From: Anaeroplasmataceae bacterium
GTDB lineage: Bacteria; Bacillota_I; Bacilli_A; Acholeplasmatales; Anaeroplasmataceae
Direction: 5' to 3'
Assembly (NCBI GenBank): GCA_020025015.1
Contig: JAHHSV010000014.1
Span: 1-33,650, forward strand
Length of the DNA: 33,650 nt
Shown here: one piece after another, positions 32,853 through 33,650 of the stretch
Layout of the letters: each line of letters starts with the position of its first letter
Numbering within the stretch: the first letter of the stretch is position 1
Translations under genes and position numbers: made by a program
Notes under the pieces: generated by a model
Told to the model about the DNA's origin: nothing
Databases searched by the model: none
The model's input: the letters and a program-made list of their open reading frames with translations, nothing else

Positions 32853-33525
32853 CGTTAACCTCTAGCTTATAGCCTACACCAAAGACAGTTTTAATATAGC
32901 TATAAGGCTTTAGCTGCTTTCTTATTTTTTTAATATAGGTATCGACAATTCGGTTATCTACATAAACGTCCATACCCCAAATTTCATCTAGAAGAAGATT
33001 TCTTGAGCAGGCCTTATTTTGGTTTTCAGCTAGAAAGCTTAAAAGCTTAAATTCAGTTTTTGAAAGGGTTAGCTCTTTATCTGCAATGCTTGCGGTATTG
33101 GTTAAAAAGTTAAGCTTAAGCTTACCGATTACATATTCCTTTTTAACAGTGCTAGGATCATCTAGACGGTTTAAAAGATTATTAACCTTCATTACTAAAA
33201 CCTTAGGTGGGAAGGGCTTAACGATATAATCATCAGCCTTTAGGCTATAGCCTTTTATCATGCTTTCCTCTTCGCCTAGAGCTGTCATCATAATTACGGG
33301 AATATCAGATGAGGTTCTGATTCTTTTTAGGACCTCAAAGCCGTTTATTTTTGGTAGCATTATATCTAAGATGACTAAATCAATTTGGGTATTTAGAAAA
33401 ATATTAATACCAATTTCACCATCCTTAGCCCGATAGGTTTCATAGCCAGCCTTTTCAAAATATGAGGAAAGAAGTCGCAAAAGTGTTGGTTCGTCCTCAA
33501 TTATTAATATACTTTTACTTTTCAT
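32836..33525 (-). CDS. OmpR-family response regulator
   Basis: 229 residues from ATG 33525 (GGTGAT just upstream). Receiver domain with acidic pair Glu10-Asp11, phospho-acceptor Asp54 in LVILDIMLP, Thr81 and Lys103 in VKPF; then a winged-helix DNA-binding domain (about 130-225) with the VDTYIKKIRKQL recognition helix and a GVGYKL wing. First gene of the two-component operon. Targets are unknown; the nearest candidates are the secreted-protein and peptide operons upstream in this window. Confidence 0.92.
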   Translation of the reverse strand: MKSKSILIIEDEPTLLRLLSSYFEKAGYETYRAKDGEIGINIFLNTQIDLVILDIMLPKINGFEVLKRIRTSSDIPVIMMTALGEEESMIKGYSLKADDYIVKPFPPKVLVMKVNNLLNRLDDPSTVKKEYVIGKLKLNFLTNTASIADKELTLSKTEFKLLSFLAENQNKACSRNLLLDEIWGMDVYVDNRIVDTYIKKIRKQLKPYSYIKTVFGVGYKLEVNDENEE

Positions 33526-33543
33526 AATTATCACCACGCCATA

Positions 33544-33552
33544 ATTATACCA
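33544..33552 (-). promoter_or_regulatory. Extended -10 promoter of the two-component operon
   Basis: Minus-strand TGGTATAAT (33552-33544), 18 bases before the ATG. No good -35. Confidence 0.6.
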
Positions 33553-33592
33553 TAAAATAACTTGATTTCACTTTATTATTGTCTTTGAAATG

Positions 33593-33601
33593 TGCTATAA
33601 C
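33593..33601 (+). promoter_or_regulatory. Possible divergent promoter at the right edge
   Basis: TGCTATAAC is an extended -10-like match with TTATTA 17 bases before it. An AGGTGG at 33630-33635 could be a ribosome site for a gene that begins beyond the window. The stretch also contains nested inverted repeats. Confidence 0.4.
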
Positions 33602-33650
33602 CCGAGTTTGCCTGAAAAAACAATAATTTAGGTGGGAACGTATCAAAATA

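Noticed and set aside
33629..33637. MraZ box (AAGTGG-like)
   Set aside because: Only a single weak copy is present; functional sites are sets of direct repeats.
33627..33643. T-box antiterminator (GGTGGnACCGCG)
   Set aside because: GGTGGGAACGTA has three mismatches to the core and no specifier stem can be judged at the edge.
1..33650. Mycoplasma genetic code (UGA = Trp)
   Set aside because: Several genes end in TGA at sensible points (28359-30095, 25063-25872) and Trp is coded by TGG throughout.

Overview
The window reads as a gene-dense chromosomal segment of an AT-rich Gram-positive bacterium, most likely an uncultured gut member of the Bacilli (RF39/RFN20/Erysipelotrichia-like; this placement is inference). 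Supporting signs are strong AGGAGG-type ribosome sites, short T-tailed terminators, a Bacillus-like pyr operon order, a CdaA-type c-di-AMP synthase, the MEP isoprenoid pathway, and secreted proteins with InlB-type repeats. UGA is used as a stop (for example at the end of the secreted gene at 28359-30095), so the Mollicutes code 4 does not apply. Many promoters are extended -10 boxes (TGnTATAAT) with a poor -35. No tRNA, rRNA, CRISPR array or insertion sequence is visible.

Layout. 81-3728 (+): c-di-AMP synthase cdaA, a tiny membrane protein, a membrane PAS/PAS/degenerate-GGDEF protein, then ispD and ispF. 3742-6638 (-): an esterase-like hydrolase and an EF-G-like GTPase that has a CcpA-type cre site at its start. 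6777-9436 (+): an RDD membrane protein, then pgk and tpiA. 9602-17886 (+): pyrB-pyrC-carB-pyrK-pyrD-pyrF-pyrE, collinear with the Bacillus operon but lacking carA. 17922-21191 (+): a DUF3137-like membrane protein, then tsaE-tsaB-rimI-like-tsaD for t6A tRNA modification.

21312-30247 (+) is the accessory and most interesting part. One tightly packed operon holds a PF14907-type nucleotidyltransferase-fold protein, a lipoprotein with Ig-like repeats, a secreted endonuclease I, an HPr-kinase-like ATPase, a PqqD-like protein, an S24/S26 (SipW-type) peptidase and an ABC exporter. It is followed, from its own promoter, by a secreted InlB-repeat protein and a 45-residue glycine-rich peptide whose start carries YxxPxL, the leader motif bound by PqqD-like recognition domains in lasso peptide systems. 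No lasso cyclase or transglutaminase-type protease is present. I infer a compact RiPP-like system in which the peptide is held by the PqqD protein, modified by the kinase-like and/or nucleotidyltransferase-like proteins, cleaved by the S26 peptidase and exported by the ABC protein.

30326-31759 (+) encodes another secreted protein. It shares a C-terminal domain of about 140-150 residues, which I do not recognise, with the endonuclease and the InlB-repeat protein. 31788-33525 (-) is a two-component system whose kinase has almost no extracellular loop, a design often used to monitor membrane transport or peptide stress. The right edge holds a divergent promoter-like stretch with inverted repeats.
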